The translations under genes and the position numbers were made by a program. A stretch of DNA of 64,000 nt from an uncultured Prevotellaceae bacterium. Lineage in GTDB: Bacteria > Bacteroidota > Bacteroidia > Bacteroidales > Bacteroidaceae. The DNA is taken from assembly GCA_902776665.1 (NCBI GenBank), contig CACYQZ010000010.1, positions 1 to 64,000 on the forward strand, read 5' to 3'. The notes below the pieces were generated by a model. That model was not told the origin of the DNA and did no database searches. It saw nothing but the letters and a program-made list of their open reading frames with translations. How positions within the stretch are numbered: position 1 is the first letter of the stretch; every line of letters starts with the position of its first letter. Of this stretch, positions 21,938-30,479 are shown piece after piece.

Positions 21938-24900
21938 TTACTTCAAAACAACCTTCTTGCCATTCTGAATGAACACACCCTTCTGGGCCTTGTTCACACG
22001 CTGACCCTGCAGGTTGTAGATGGCACCGTTGTTCAACGTGGTCTGACCGTTGATGATTTCGATGCCGTCGCCGCTGAGGAGTTCTTCGATGGCTGCCGTC
22101 ACCTCGGGATCTTGTTGCGTGGTGGCGAGTGCGAACGTCATGGGCACACCACCGTCGTTAATTCCGTAGTAGGTGATGACCGGACCGACATAGCTCGGGC
22201 TGATCGACATGCTGTAGGTTTCGTCGTAGGTGTTGCCGTCTTCCTCCACAGAGACTGTTCCCTGGATGTGGACTGCGGGTGCGGGTACCCATTCCTCTTC
22301 GCCTGCGTTGAGAACGACAATCGAAGGAGTCTTGCGGAATGCCCAGCAACCGTCGCTGAAGAACTTCGATGCGCCTTCTGCCGGAGTCTTCGTCACGCTT
22401 GCAAACTGCTGCTTGCCAACGTTGTAGAGGTAGTAGTTTTCGCCTTGCTTGTAGAAGCCCCACTGGTGGTTGACGTTCTCCTTGTCGAGTTCCGTGGTGG
22501 ACCAGAGGAATTCGTGCTCTTCGCCGTCTTGGTCTTCGAAGTGATCGGGGTCATAGACGACCGAGCCACGCGGGTTGGTGATGGTGTAATAGACATCGGT
22601 GCGCGGGGTGTATTCGGTGTTGGCCACGCTCTTCACTTCTTCGATGGCTTCTTTCAGAGCCGTTCTGAAGTCGTCGGAGCTGATGGAACCTTCCTTATAC
22701 TGAGCGGCGAGGTCTTCGAGTTTCTGCTTGAACTGTGCGAGTGCGTCGGCGGTGGGATAACCAATCTTCACTTCCTCGGCACCGACGGTCATTTCTTCGA
22801 GCAGGTGCTCAGCCTCGGCGAGTCTTTCTTCGTCGCTGACAATCGGCTTCACGGTGAAGGTAGAACCTGCATCGGCACCGGCCGTCCAGTAGGCGATGCC
22901 ATCGGTGCTGCGCTGGTTGAGGGCGTAGCCTTCCACGCTGTAGAGGAAGAAGCCACCTTCGGCGTGTTTGCTGGATTTCGGGAACCAGAGTTCGTTGGGA
23001 TAGGTTCCGGGATCGGCGAGGTCAACGTAGGTGTTGCCACCGGCTGCGCCGTCGTCTTCACCATCTTCGTTGTAGATGTTGTCCGAACCGAGGATGAGGT
23101 TGGTGCCTGCAGCCTTGTTGACGAGTTGGAATCCCTTGTAGGGTGTACCGATGAATGCCCACGAGGTGTTGTCGTTGTCGTCGTTAGCCTGCGGCAGCGT
23201 AACGGTGGGTGTGTACGCGGTATCGTAGGTGGGATAGTAGTTGTTCTTCAGCACCAGTGTGTACCAAACGGGGTTGGTGGTGTCGCTGGTGAACTGGAAG
23301 AGCGGTTCTTCCTTGAGGGTAGCGGTGGTGGTGACGGTCACGTTGCTGTTGACGGTGACGGGTGTCACTTCGCTGTAGTCGTAGAAGTCGGGCAGGAGCA
23401 GTTCGGAGGGCACTGCGCTGATGGTGACACCGGCAGCCACTTCCGAGGTCTTCGATGCGAGCACTTCGCCCGTTCCGTCTTCAACCACCTGATAGGTCAC
23501 GGTGAAGCCGTCGCCGACTGCCATCATCACGTCGATGATGGCACCGCCGTTAGCCACGATGTGGTTGGCGCTGGTGACATCTTCGGAATCGGCGCCGGGG
23601 TTGCCGCCCGGATCCATCGAAGCCCAGTCAACCTTGAAGCGAACGCGGTAGGTTCCAGGCTCGGTGGGAGCGGTGAATTCGGGCAGTTCGCGCGAGCTGC
23701 TGGTCAGCACATTGCCTTGGTTCTTATAGGAAACGAGTTCGCCGTTGGGCTCTGTGCTCCAAGAAGTCTGTTTGGCTTCAATATCGAGATCGTCCACAGT
23801 GTATTCGCCGTCGTTGTTGAGGTCGATGTAGAAGAATCCGTGCATCCATGCGCCGTTGTAACCAATCGACGGGGTGACGGTTGCGCCAGCGGGAACGCTG
23901 AGCACTTGGTCGGTCAGGTCGCGATAGACGGGTGCGTCGGCACCTTCAAATTCCCATTCAATCTTCTGTTCGCCGAGGGCCACCCAAGTGGTATTGCGGT
24001 CAGTACGGGTGACCTTCTGGTCGAGGTCGAAGTTCACGGCATAGCGGGCGTCGAAGACCTTCACGGTGATGACGCTTCCATTGATGGTGACCTTGAAGGA
24101 CATGTAGTTGTATTCTTCGGGGAGGTAGATTTCCACGTCGTCGGGATCTAACTTCTTGCCATAAGCAACGTATTCAGTGGCATTGATGTCCACTTCTTCC
24201 CCTTGAATCGACATTTTGGTGCCCTCGGGAGCACCGATGACGTTCAGCGTGTAGGTGATCGATGTGGCTTCCGAATAGACAATCGTGATTTCTTGGTCAG
24301 CACCATTCAGCGTCACGGTTTTTTCCGTTTCTTCGGTGACGTAGCCCAACGCCTCCGGAGGAGTGATGGTGAAGGTAGCACCGTCGAGTCCGAAGAACTG
24401 GGCTGCAGGAGCCACGTCGTCGCCATATTCGTTGATGCACTTCACGGAAACCATGTAGATGGGGCCGTAAGCGAGATAAGCACTCCAACCACCCGTACCG
24501 GGACGGAAACCGAAGTTACCGTTGTTGAAGTGGTTGCCATCGACGTTGTCCATGCTGATGTAGTAAGGCTCCGTATCACTGACGGGATACTGCTCCTCGG
24601 GGTCAGTGAAGTCGGGAATGCGGTTTTCGAGGTAGAGGTCGGTTGCCTCACCCTTTTCAACCCACGTGCTGGAACTGTTGTCGCCTTGCAGATACAGTCC
24701 GTCGCTGAAGCGCTTCAGCACGAATGCTTCTCCGTCGTTCTCCGACGTTTCAATCGAGAACAGCTTCTCGGCTGAGGGATTGTCGGCAGCCGCAGCTGCT
24801 ACGGAGGTGAAGTTACACCAGCCGCGCTTGGAAATCGAAGGCATACGGAGGAGATACCTCTTGCCCGTTCCAGCCGAAGCCTTGAAGTCCTCATACGTCA

Positions 24901-24994
24901 CGAGATCACCTGCGGTGTCCCATGTCGTCACTTCTTGAGCCTGTGCCACCATTGTGAGGCAAAGCAGGCTGAGAATTGTAAACAATTTCTTCAT
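21938..24994 (-). CDS. Large modular secreted protein with GEVED-type domain (paralogue 6)
   Basis: Predicted secreted protein of 1018 aa. Signal peptide MKKLFTILSLLCLTMVAQA; N-terminal domain similar in plan to that of paralogue 3 (21-180); beta repeats (180-320); a GEVED-type domain (about 325-495) with FYIDLNNDGEY and GTYRVRFKVDW; beta module (498-570); lectin-like module with WAFIGTPYKGF (572-715); helical FIVAR-like segment (720-790); PRTDVYYTITNPRG module (797-977); and the tag. Residues 720-975 closely match paralogue 1. The linker before its tag lacks the heptamer pattern seen in the other five. It has its own TATCTTTG promoter 65 nt upstream. Confidence 0.85.
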   Translation of the reverse strand: MKKLFTILSLLCLTMVAQAQEVTTWDTAGDLVTYEDFKASAGTGKRYLLRMPSISKRGWCNFTSVAAAAADNPSAEKLFSIETSENDGEAFVLKRFSDGLYLQGDNSSSTWVEKGEATDLYLENRIPDFTDPEEQYPVSDTEPYYISMDNVDGNHFNNGNFGFRPGTGGWSAYLAYGPIYMVSVKCINEYGDDVAPAAQFFGLDGATFTITPPEALGYVTEETEKTVTLNGADQEITIVYSEATSITYTLNVIGAPEGTKMSIQGEEVDINATEYVAYGKKLDPDDVEIYLPEEYNYMSFKVTINGSVITVKVFDARYAVNFDLDQKVTRTDRNTTWVALGEQKIEWEFEGADAPVYRDLTDQVLSVPAGATVTPSIGYNGAWMHGFFYIDLNNDGEYTVDDLDIEAKQTSWSTEPNGELVSYKNQGNVLTSSSRELPEFTAPTEPGTYRVRFKVDWASMDPGGNPGADSEDVTSANHIVANGGAIIDVMMAVGDGFTVTYQVVEDGTGEVLASKTSEVAAGVTISAVPSELLLPDFYDYSEVTPVTVNSNVTVTTTATLKEEPLFQFTSDTTNPVWYTLVLKNNYYPTYDTAYTPTVTLPQANDDNDNTSWAFIGTPYKGFQLVNKAAGTNLILGSDNIYNEDGEDDGAAGGNTYVDLADPGTYPNELWFPKSSKHAEGGFFLYSVEGYALNQRSTDGIAYWTAGADAGSTFTVKPIVSDEERLAEAEHLLEEMTVGAEEVKIGYPTADALAQFKQKLEDLAAQYKEGSISSDDFRTALKEAIEEVKSVANTEYTPRTDVYYTITNPRGSVVYDPDHFEDQDGEEHEFLWSTTELDKENVNHQWGFYKQGENYYLYNVGKQQFASVTKTPAEGASKFFSDGCWAFRKTPSIVVLNAGEEEWVPAPAVHIQGTVSVEEDGNTYDETYSMSISPSYVGPVITYYGINDGGVPMTFALATTQQDPEVTAAIEELLSGDGIEIINGQTTLNNGAIYNLQGQRVNKAQKGVFIQNGKKVVLK

Positions 24995-25059
24995 ACTTTT
25001 TTTGGTTTTTTGGTTAATAATGATGTGATTTAATACTAAATTCCTGAAAATTTGTTTGC

Positions 25060-25067
25060 AAAGATAC
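25060..25067 (-). promoter_or_regulatory. -7 element of secreted paralogue 6
   Basis: Reads TATCTTTG on the minus strand, 65 nt before the ATG. Confidence 0.7.
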
Positions 25068-25133
25068 GCATAAAATTATAAATATGTATAGAAAGGAGAA
25101 ATTTTTAACTTTTTTTAAGTAAAAACCTCTCCT

Positions 25134-25197
25134 CACTTCACACTCCACACTTCACACTCCACACTCCACACTTCACATTCCACACTCCTTACTCCAC
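25134..25197. repeat. CACTTCA/CACTCCA heptamer array after kbl
   Basis: Nine units in 7-nt register, filling most of the gap before paralogue 6; with the adjacent AT-rich 130 nt nothing else is seen in this gap except the promoter at 25060. Confidence 0.85.
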
Positions 25198-25202
25198 GAA
25201 AC

Positions 25203-26387
25203 TCAAATCACACCGAGTTCCTTTCCAACCTTGACGAAGGCGGCGATGCACTTGTCGAGTTGTTCGCGGGTGTGGCCGGCGGAAATCTGCACGCGGATGC
25301 GGGCCTGGTCTTTCGGCACGACGGGGTAGTAGAAGCCCGTGACGTAGATGCCTTCTTCCTGCATCTTGGCGGCATAGACCTGCGAGAGTTTCGCGTCGTA
25401 GAGCATCACGGCGCAGATGGCCGACTGCGTGGGCTTGATGTCGAAGCCTTGTGCCATCATCTTGTCGCGGAAATAATTGACGTTTTCGACGAGGCGGTCG
25501 TGGAGTTCGTTCGACTCTTTCAGCATCTTGAACACTTCGAGCGAGGCGCCGATGATGCAGGGAGCCAGGGAGTTGGAGAACAAATAGGGGCGCGAGCGCT
25601 GGCGCAGCAGGTCGATGATTTCCTTGCGGCCCGTGGTGAAACCGCCGAGGGCACCGCCGAAGGCTTTTCCGAGCGTGCCGGTGTAGATATCGACGCGTCC
25701 GTAGGTGTTGAAGAACTCGCTCACTCCGTGGCCCGTCTTGCCGACGACGCCTGCGGAGTGGCTCTCATCGACCATCACGAGGGCGTCGTATTTCTCGGCC
25801 AAGTCGCAAATCTTGTCCATCGGGGCGACGTTGCCGTCCATCGAGAACACGCCGTCGGTGACGATGATGCGGAAACGCTGTGCCTGTGCCTCCTTGAGTT
25901 TCTCTTCGAGGTCGGCCATGTCGGCGTTGGCGTAGCGGTAGCGCTTCGCCTTGCAGAGTCGCACGCCGTCGATGATGGAGGCGTGGTTGAGGGCGTCGGA
26001 GATGATGGCGTCCTCGTCGGTGAGCAGGGGCTCGAACACACCGCCGTTGGCGTCGAAGCAGGCGGCGTAGAGGATGGTGTCGTCGGTCTTGAAATACTCA
26101 GAAATGGCGGCTTCGAGTTGCTTGTGGATGTCTTGTGTGCCGCAGATGAAGCGCACCGACGACATGCCGAAACCGCGCTCGTCCATCATCTTCTTCGATG
26201 CCTCGATGAGGCGCGGATGGTCGGACAGGCCGAGGTAGTTGTTGGCGCAGAAGTTGAGCACTTCCTGGTTGCCTACTTGGATGGCCGCACGTTGCGGACT
26301 GACGATGAGGCGCTCTTCTTTGTAGAGTCCTGCCTCGCGAATCTCGCCGAGTGTCTGGGCGAGGTGTTGTTGCATTTTTCCGTACAT
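25203..26387 (-). CDS. kbl: Glycine C-acetyltransferase (2-amino-3-ketobutyrate CoA ligase)
   Basis: PLP enzyme of 394 aa that splits 2-amino-3-ketobutyrate with CoA into glycine and acetyl-CoA. The alpha-oxoamine synthase signatures are present: NFCANNYLGLSDHP near residue 45, VDESHSAGVVG with D207 and H210, and the PLP lysine in TGTLGKAFGG (K241). Length and order are normal for Kbl. It is divergent from a TDH-type dehydrogenase that makes its substrate, so the two form a threonine-to-glycine route. A TAACTTTG promoter lies 46 nt upstream. Confidence 0.95.
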   Translation of the reverse strand: MYGKMQQHLAQTLGEIREAGLYKEERLIVSPQRAAIQVGNQEVLNFCANNYLGLSDHPRLIEASKKMMDERGFGMSSVRFICGTQDIHKQLEAAISEYFKTDDTILYAACFDANGGVFEPLLTDEDAIISDALNHASIIDGVRLCKAKRYRYANADMADLEEKLKEAQAQRFRIIVTDGVFSMDGNVAPMDKICDLAEKYDALVMVDESHSAGVVGKTGHGVSEFFNTYGRVDIYTGTLGKAFGGALGGFTTGRKEIIDLLRQRSRPYLFSNSLAPCIIGASLEVFKMLKESNELHDRLVENVNYFRDKMMAQGFDIKPTQSAICAVMLYDAKLSQVYAAKMQEEGIYVTGFYYPVVPKDQARIRVQISAGHTREQLDKCIAAFVKVGKELGVI

Positions 26388-26433
26388 AGTTTTATTGTTT
26401 AGTTGTTTAGATGTTTAGTTGTTGAATCGTCTG

Positions 26434-26441
26434 CAAAGTTA
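26434..26441 (-). promoter_or_regulatory. -7 element of kbl
   Basis: Reads TAACTTTG on the minus strand, 46 nt before the ATG; divergent from the dehydrogenase promoter. Confidence 0.7.
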
Positions 26442-26515
26442 GTGAAAATTTTGGAACGAGCGAGAAAAAAAGAAAAATTATTTCAAGAATTGTTGGCAGG
26501 TATGCGATTTTTGTT

Positions 26516-26523
26516 TAATTTTG
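26516..26523 (+). promoter_or_regulatory. -7 element of the threonine dehydrogenase gene
   Basis: Reads TAATTTTG, 35 nt before the ATG, with a TTGG about 20 nt upstream as a possible -33 box. Confidence 0.7.
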
Positions 26524-26558
26524 CGCCTTGAAAGAAATCAATTATTACTGACGACAAT

Positions 26559-27512
26559 ATGAAAAACGTATTAGTGATTGGTTCGACGGGACAGATTGGT
26601 TCTGAATTGACCCGTGAACTTCGGAAACGCTACGGTGCCGAAAACATCGTGGCTGGTTATATCCCTGGTGCTGAACCGACGGGTGAACTGCGCGACGGCG
26701 GACCGTCGGCGATTGCAGACGTGACGAATGGCGAGCAGATTGCCGAAACGGTGAAGAAGTACAAAATCGACACGATTTACAACCTCGCCGCACTGCTTTC
26801 GGTGGTGGCTGAGCGCAAGCCGCTCTTGGCGTGGAAAATCGGTATCGACGGCCTGCTCAACATCCTTGAGGTGGCGCGTGAGAATGGCTGTGCGGTGTTT
26901 ACGCCGAGCAGCATCGGTTCGTTCGGACCGGAAACGCCCCGAATGATGACGCCGCAGGACACCGTGCAGCGTCCGCGCACGATTTATGGCGTGTCGAAGG
27001 TGACGACGGAGTTGCTGTCGGACTACTACCACCACAAATATGGTGTCGATACGCGCTCGGTGCGCTTCCCGGGCATCATTTCCTACCTGACACCTCCGGG
27101 TGGCGGTACGACTGACTACGCTGTCGATATTTTCTACTCTGCCGTGCGTGGCGAGAAGTTCGTCTGCCCCATCAAGGAAGGCACGCTGATGGATATGATG
27201 TATATGCCCGACGCGCTCCACGCAGCCATTTCGCTGATGGAAGCCGACCCCACGCGCCTCGTTCACCACAATGGTTTCAACGTGGCGGCGATGAGTTTTG
27301 CGCCGGAGACGATTTTCGCGGAAATCAAGAAGTTCAAGCCTGAATTTGAGATGGAATACGATGTCGATCCGCTCAAGCAGTCGATTGCCGACTCGTGGCC
27401 CGACCGCTTGGACGACTCGGCAGCCCGCGAGGAATGGGATTGGCAGCCGAAGTTCGACATCACTGCGATGACGCAGGATATGCTCGAACAACTGAGCCTT
27501 CGTATGAATTGA
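26559..27512 (+). CDS. L-threonine 3-dehydrogenase, short-chain (SDR/epimerase) type
   Basis: Protein of 317 aa with an extended-SDR fold: GSTGQIG (residues 8-14) binds NAD, and the catalytic pair is Y143/K147 in TIYGVSKVTTE. The epimerase-like threonine dehydrogenases carry the same IGSFGP and FPGIISY...PGGGTTDYAVDIF segments seen here. It oxidises L-threonine to 2-amino-3-ketobutyrate, the substrate of the divergent kbl product. Promoter TAATTTTG at 26516. The 3' end overlaps the convergent lipoprotein gene by 53 nt. Confidence 0.9.
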   Translation: MKNVLVIGSTGQIGSELTRELRKRYGAENIVAGYIPGAEPTGELRDGGPSAIADVTNGEQIAETVKKYKIDTIYNLAALLSVVAERKPLLAWKIGIDGLLNILEVARENGCAVFTPSSIGSFGPETPRMMTPQDTVQRPRTIYGVSKVTTELLSDYYHHKYGVDTRSVRFPGIISYLTPPGGGTTDYAVDIFYSAVRGEKFVCPIKEGTLMDMMYMPDALHAAISLMEADPTRLVHHNGFNVAAMSFAPETIFAEIKKFKPEFEMEYDVDPLKQSIADSWPDRLDDSAAREEWDWQPKFDITAMTQDMLEQLSLRMN

Positions 27513-28155
27513 CTATGAGTTTGACGGGCTGGGTTCCGCTCATCGGAATGCTGGCATAGATGCGCGTGCTGTAGTATTGCGGCACGGTGCCCTGGTCGTG
27601 GAGGAGCGTAAGACACAGTGTGTCGTTGCGCTCTTCGCTCATCATACCGATGCTTTGACGGGCTTTCTCGTCGTCGGGTTGTCCGGTTTTGAGGAGGAAG
27701 GTGAGGTTGAGGTAGGCAGCCCCTTGTTGGGTGTTGGGTGTTAGGTGTTGGGTGTTGGGAGTTGGGAGTTGGCAGCGGCTGAGCCACGCGCTTTCGAAGG
27801 TGACGGGGTCGAATTTCGGATTTTTGACCTCATCGGCGGCGGTTGGCAGTAGCACATAGACCCGTTGCAGGCTGATGGGTTCGTTTCCAGTGGGTTTTTG
27901 GTTGAAATAGAGCAGGGCGCGGTAGAACGTATCGGCCTTTTCCGTCCATTTCACGTTGAACGGTGCAGCAAAACGGATGGTTTTGCCCTCGTCGTTGATG
28001 GCGTAGTCGATTTGCTGTGGTGCGGCGGTGTGTGCCTCCACGAAATCGGCACGGAGATAACTTAAATCGCCGTCGCCATCGTCGTAATTCGTTGTCGTAC
28101 AGGCTGTTAGTAGATAACAGGTAATAGGTAATAGGTAATAGGTGATTTTTTTCAT
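27460..28155 (-). CDS. Lipoprotein, possibly NigD-like, with heptamer-encoded segments
   Basis: Protein of 231 aa with a lipoprotein signal ending LLTAC (Cys19). The body (DLSYLRADFVEA, VYVLLPTAADEV, AYLNLTFLLKT, LCLTLLHDQG) has the alternating strands of NigD-like periplasmic lipoproteins; that family call is tentative. Two stretches are coded by 7-nt tandem repeats: the signal peptide YYLLPITCYLLT (unit AATAGGT on the plus strand) and the insert QLPTPNTQHLTPNTQQ near residues 128-144. Its last 17 codons overlap the 3' end of the threonine dehydrogenase gene on the other strand, so it may have lost its original stop. Confidence 0.7.
   Translation of the reverse strand: MKKITYYLLPITCYLLTACTTTNYDDGDGDLSYLRADFVEAHTAAPQQIDYAINDEGKTIRFAAPFNVKWTEKADTFYRALLYFNQKPTGNEPISLQRVYVLLPTAADEVKNPKFDPVTFESAWLSRCQLPTPNTQHLTPNTQQGAAYLNLTFLLKTGQPDDEKARQSIGMMSEERNDTLCLTLLHDQGTVPQYYSTRIYASIPMSGTQPVKLIVNSYEGSVVRAYPASSQ
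27724..27772. repeat. TTGGGTG heptamer array inside the lipoprotein gene
   Basis: About seven units with small variants, coding the TPNTQHL insert. Confidence 0.85.
28111..28145. repeat. AATAGGT heptamer array in the lipoprotein signal peptide
   Basis: About five units; codes YYLLPITCYLLT on the minus strand. Confidence 0.8.
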
Positions 28156-28170
28156 ATTTTTTTTACTCTT

Positions 28171-29421
28171 TTACTTTTTTACCTTTAAATAATTCTTCAA
28201 CGGATTCGCGTACATTGTTAAAATGCGCTCGCGCAGGAAAGGTACGTCCTTCTCGGGCAGTGTGATTTTCGCGATTTGTTGGGCGATGTAATCCTCGACA
28301 TTCAGGCGATCTTTCTCGGTGTAGTGCGCGATGAATTCGCCCTTTCCGCTGAGCAAGTCGGCGGCGCAGTAGTTGATGGGGTAGAGGCGGTAGTTTCGAT
28401 GCAATTCCGTGTCGATGCGCTGTGCGAGAGCCGCATAAAATTCGTTTTTCGGCAGGTCTTTCAACTCGTCGATCCACGTGTTGATGGGGGCGGCGCAGTG
28501 ATAGTGCACGCGACCTTTGTAGCCGAAAATGCCCGTGCGCATATTGTCGAGGTCGTCCTGACGGCTCTTTTTGAACGACGGATTGTCGCGTTTTTGCTGA
28601 AATTCCTGTGCTTTCAGGTAGTCGCAGGGGTCGTATTCGTAGCTGATGGTGAGGGGGACGATGTTCAGGGGTGTTAGGTGTTGGGTGATAGGTGTTGGGT
28701 GTTGGGTGTTGGCACCCATGGCGAGCATTTTCAGCACCGATTCCTGTGTGCGGTCGTCGGAGTCCTTCGCACGTCCTTCGCGCTGCGCCAGCCAGATGTT
28801 TTCGTGTTTTTCGGTGACGGCGTGGTGGATGTAGCGGCTCATCAGTTGGCTCGATTCGAGCATAGCGCGTGGCGTGAGGCCGCGTCGCACGATGAACGCC
28901 TTGTTCATCCGCACGAGCCGCTTGATCCACGGATAGATGAGTAGGTTGTCGCCGATACCGATTTCGACAGTGGTCGGATAGCCGTTGTCGATGAGGAGCA
29001 CGTCGAGGAAGGCCGAGTCGAGCACGATGTCGCGGTGGTTGGTGAGGAAGGTGTAGCGAGGCTGGGTGTTGGGTGTTGGGTGATAGGTGATAGGTGATAG
29101 GTGTTGGGTGTTGGGTGTTGGGTGTTGGCTTCCCGACTCCTTTACTCCCTTACTCCTCAACTCCTCATCATCGAACGTACATCCATCGGTATGTTTGCGA
29201 ATGATGTACTTCACGACGGGTTTCATAAAGCGTTTTTGGAATTGCAGCGGCGTTTCCACACCCGTGAATGCCAGTCGCAGCAATCCTTTCCGTAGGAATT
29301 TCGGTAGCCACGGCGCAAAACCTTTCAGCACGGCGTTGAATTGTCGGTCGTCGAGCAATTCCTCGAATGCCTGTCGCATTTCGCCAGTTTCGTAAGGGCG
29401 AATCTCATCAAAATCCTTCAT
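28171..29421 (-). CDS. PlsC-like acyltransferase interrupted by heptamer inserts
   Basis: Protein of 416 aa of the glycerolphosphate/lysophospholipid acyltransferase superfamily. The catalytic block is NHRDIVLD (H129 to D135, an HX5D reading of the usual HX4D), and the acceptor site motif is QREGRAKDS. It should act at the inner membrane on a phospholipid or lipid substrate. Two inserts made of 7-nt repeats interrupt it: residues about 97-121 (SQHPTPNTQHLSP...), directly before the catalytic His, and about 234-250 (NTQHPTPITQHLTP). The start codon overlaps the ddl stop (TGATG), so it belongs to the ddl unit. Confidence 0.85.
   Translation of the reverse strand: MKDFDEIRPYETGEMRQAFEELLDDRQFNAVLKGFAPWLPKFLRKGLLRLAFTGVETPLQFQKRFMKPVVKYIIRKHTDGCTFDDEELRSKGVKESGSQHPTPNTQHLSPITYHPTPNTQPRYTFLTNHRDIVLDSAFLDVLLIDNGYPTTVEIGIGDNLLIYPWIKRLVRMNKAFIVRRGLTPRAMLESSQLMSRYIHHAVTEKHENIWLAQREGRAKDSDDRTQESVLKMLAMGANTQHPTPITQHLTPLNIVPLTISYEYDPCDYLKAQEFQQKRDNPSFKKSRQDDLDNMRTGIFGYKGRVHYHCAAPINTWIDELKDLPKNEFYAALAQRIDTELHRNYRLYPINYCAADLLSGKGEFIAHYTEKDRLNVEDYIAQQIAKITLPEKDVPFLRERILTMYANPLKNYLKVKK
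28670..28712. repeat. TTGGGTG heptamer array inside the acyltransferase gene (3' side)
   Basis: Six units with variants (GATAGGT, TTAGGTG), coding residues about 234-250. Confidence 0.85.
29063..29128. repeat. TTGGGTG heptamer array inside the acyltransferase gene (5' side)
   Basis: About nine units, coding the insert directly before the catalytic NHRDIVLD. Confidence 0.85.
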
Positions 29422-30413
29422 CAGAATTGGTTTTCAATGATTTCTGTCAATACATCCTTGATGTCGAGCCCTGCCGCCCGTACTTGCTGCGGAATGAAGC
29501 TAGTGGCGGTCATTCCAGGCGTGGTGTTCACCTCGAGCATATTGATTTTGTCGGTGCCGTCGGCATTTTTCGTGACGATGTAGTCGATGCGGATGATGCC
29601 GTTGCAGTGCAGGATGTCGTAGATACGCGAGGTTTCGGCTTGCAGGGCGGCGGTGAGTTCGGGCGAGATACGTGCCGGTGTGATTTCATCGACCTGACCG
29701 TTGTATTTCGCGTCGTAGTCGAAAAATTCGTTGAACGTGACCACCTCTGTGACGGGGAAAACGACACTTTTTTCCTTCGTTTTGTAGCAGCCCACCGTCA
29801 CTTCGATGCCCTCCAAAAAGCACTCCACCATCACCTCGTCGCACTGCATAAAGGCATTGCGAAGCGCGGGTGCGAGTTGGTCGGCTTTTCTCACTTTCGA
29901 CACACCGAAACTACTGCCGTCAGCCGCCGGTTTCACGAAGCAGGGCATTCCCAGCCGCGCCTCGATTTCAGCCTCGGAATATTTGTTTTCCTCGCCGCGC
30001 CGAATCATAATGCTGTCGGCCACGCCCACGCCGAAGCCCCGCAGGTAGTTGTTCAGCGCGAATTTGTCGAACGTCAGTGCTTCGACGAGTACGCCGCTGG
30101 TGGAGTAGGGCAGGTGGAGCAGGTCGAAATAGCCCTGCATCACGCCGTTTTCGCCCGGTGTGCCGTGGATGGTGATATAGGCATAGTCGAACCAGACAGT
30201 CTTGCCGTCGAGTTTGAACGAAAAGTCGTTTTTGTCGATTTTCGTCGTGCTACCGTCGGGCAGATTCACGTTCCAGTCGAGTCCTTTCACATCGACGATG
30301 TAAACCGTGTAGCGGTCGTGGTCGATGAAGGAATAGATTCCTTGTGCCGAGCGCAGTGAAACGTCGTGTTCCGACGAGTCGCCGCCGCAAACGATGGCTA
30401 TAGTTCTTTTCAT
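29421..30413 (-). CDS. ddl: D-alanine--D-alanine ligase
   Basis: ATP-grasp enzyme of 330 aa that joins two D-Ala for peptidoglycan precursors in the cytoplasm. Visible marks: N-terminal GGDSSEHDVSLRSAQGI, the HGTPGENG loop, CFVKPAADGSSFGVSKV for ATP binding, the EVTVGCY segment, and the Mg-binding C-terminal MLEVNTTPGMT. Length is typical. It sits between rluD and the acyltransferase, overlapping the latter by 1 nt. Confidence 0.95.
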   Translation of the reverse strand: MKRTIAIVCGGDSSEHDVSLRSAQGIYSFIDHDRYTVYIVDVKGLDWNVNLPDGSTTKIDKNDFSFKLDGKTVWFDYAYITIHGTPGENGVMQGYFDLLHLPYSTSGVLVEALTFDKFALNNYLRGFGVGVADSIMIRRGEENKYSEAEIEARLGMPCFVKPAADGSSFGVSKVRKADQLAPALRNAFMQCDEVMVECFLEGIEVTVGCYKTKEKSVVFPVTEVVTFNEFFDYDAKYNGQVDEITPARISPELTAALQAETSRIYDILHCNGIIRIDYIVTKNADGTDKINMLEVNTTPGMTATSFIPQQVRAAGLDIKDVLTEIIENQF

Positions 30414-30416
30414 ATT

Positions 30417-30478
30417 TTGAATTTTGATGGTTGATTTTTGAATGTTGAATGAAATTTTTATGAATGATGATTTTTGAA
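30417..30478. repeat. TTTTGAA-type heptamers between rluD and ddl
   Basis: Variants TTTTGAT, GGTTGAT and TGTTGAA; no gene or promoter seen here. Confidence 0.65.
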
Positions 30479-30479
30479 T

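Noticed and set aside
25134-25197. CRISPR array
   Set aside because: The units are 7 nt with no spacers and no cas genes are present.
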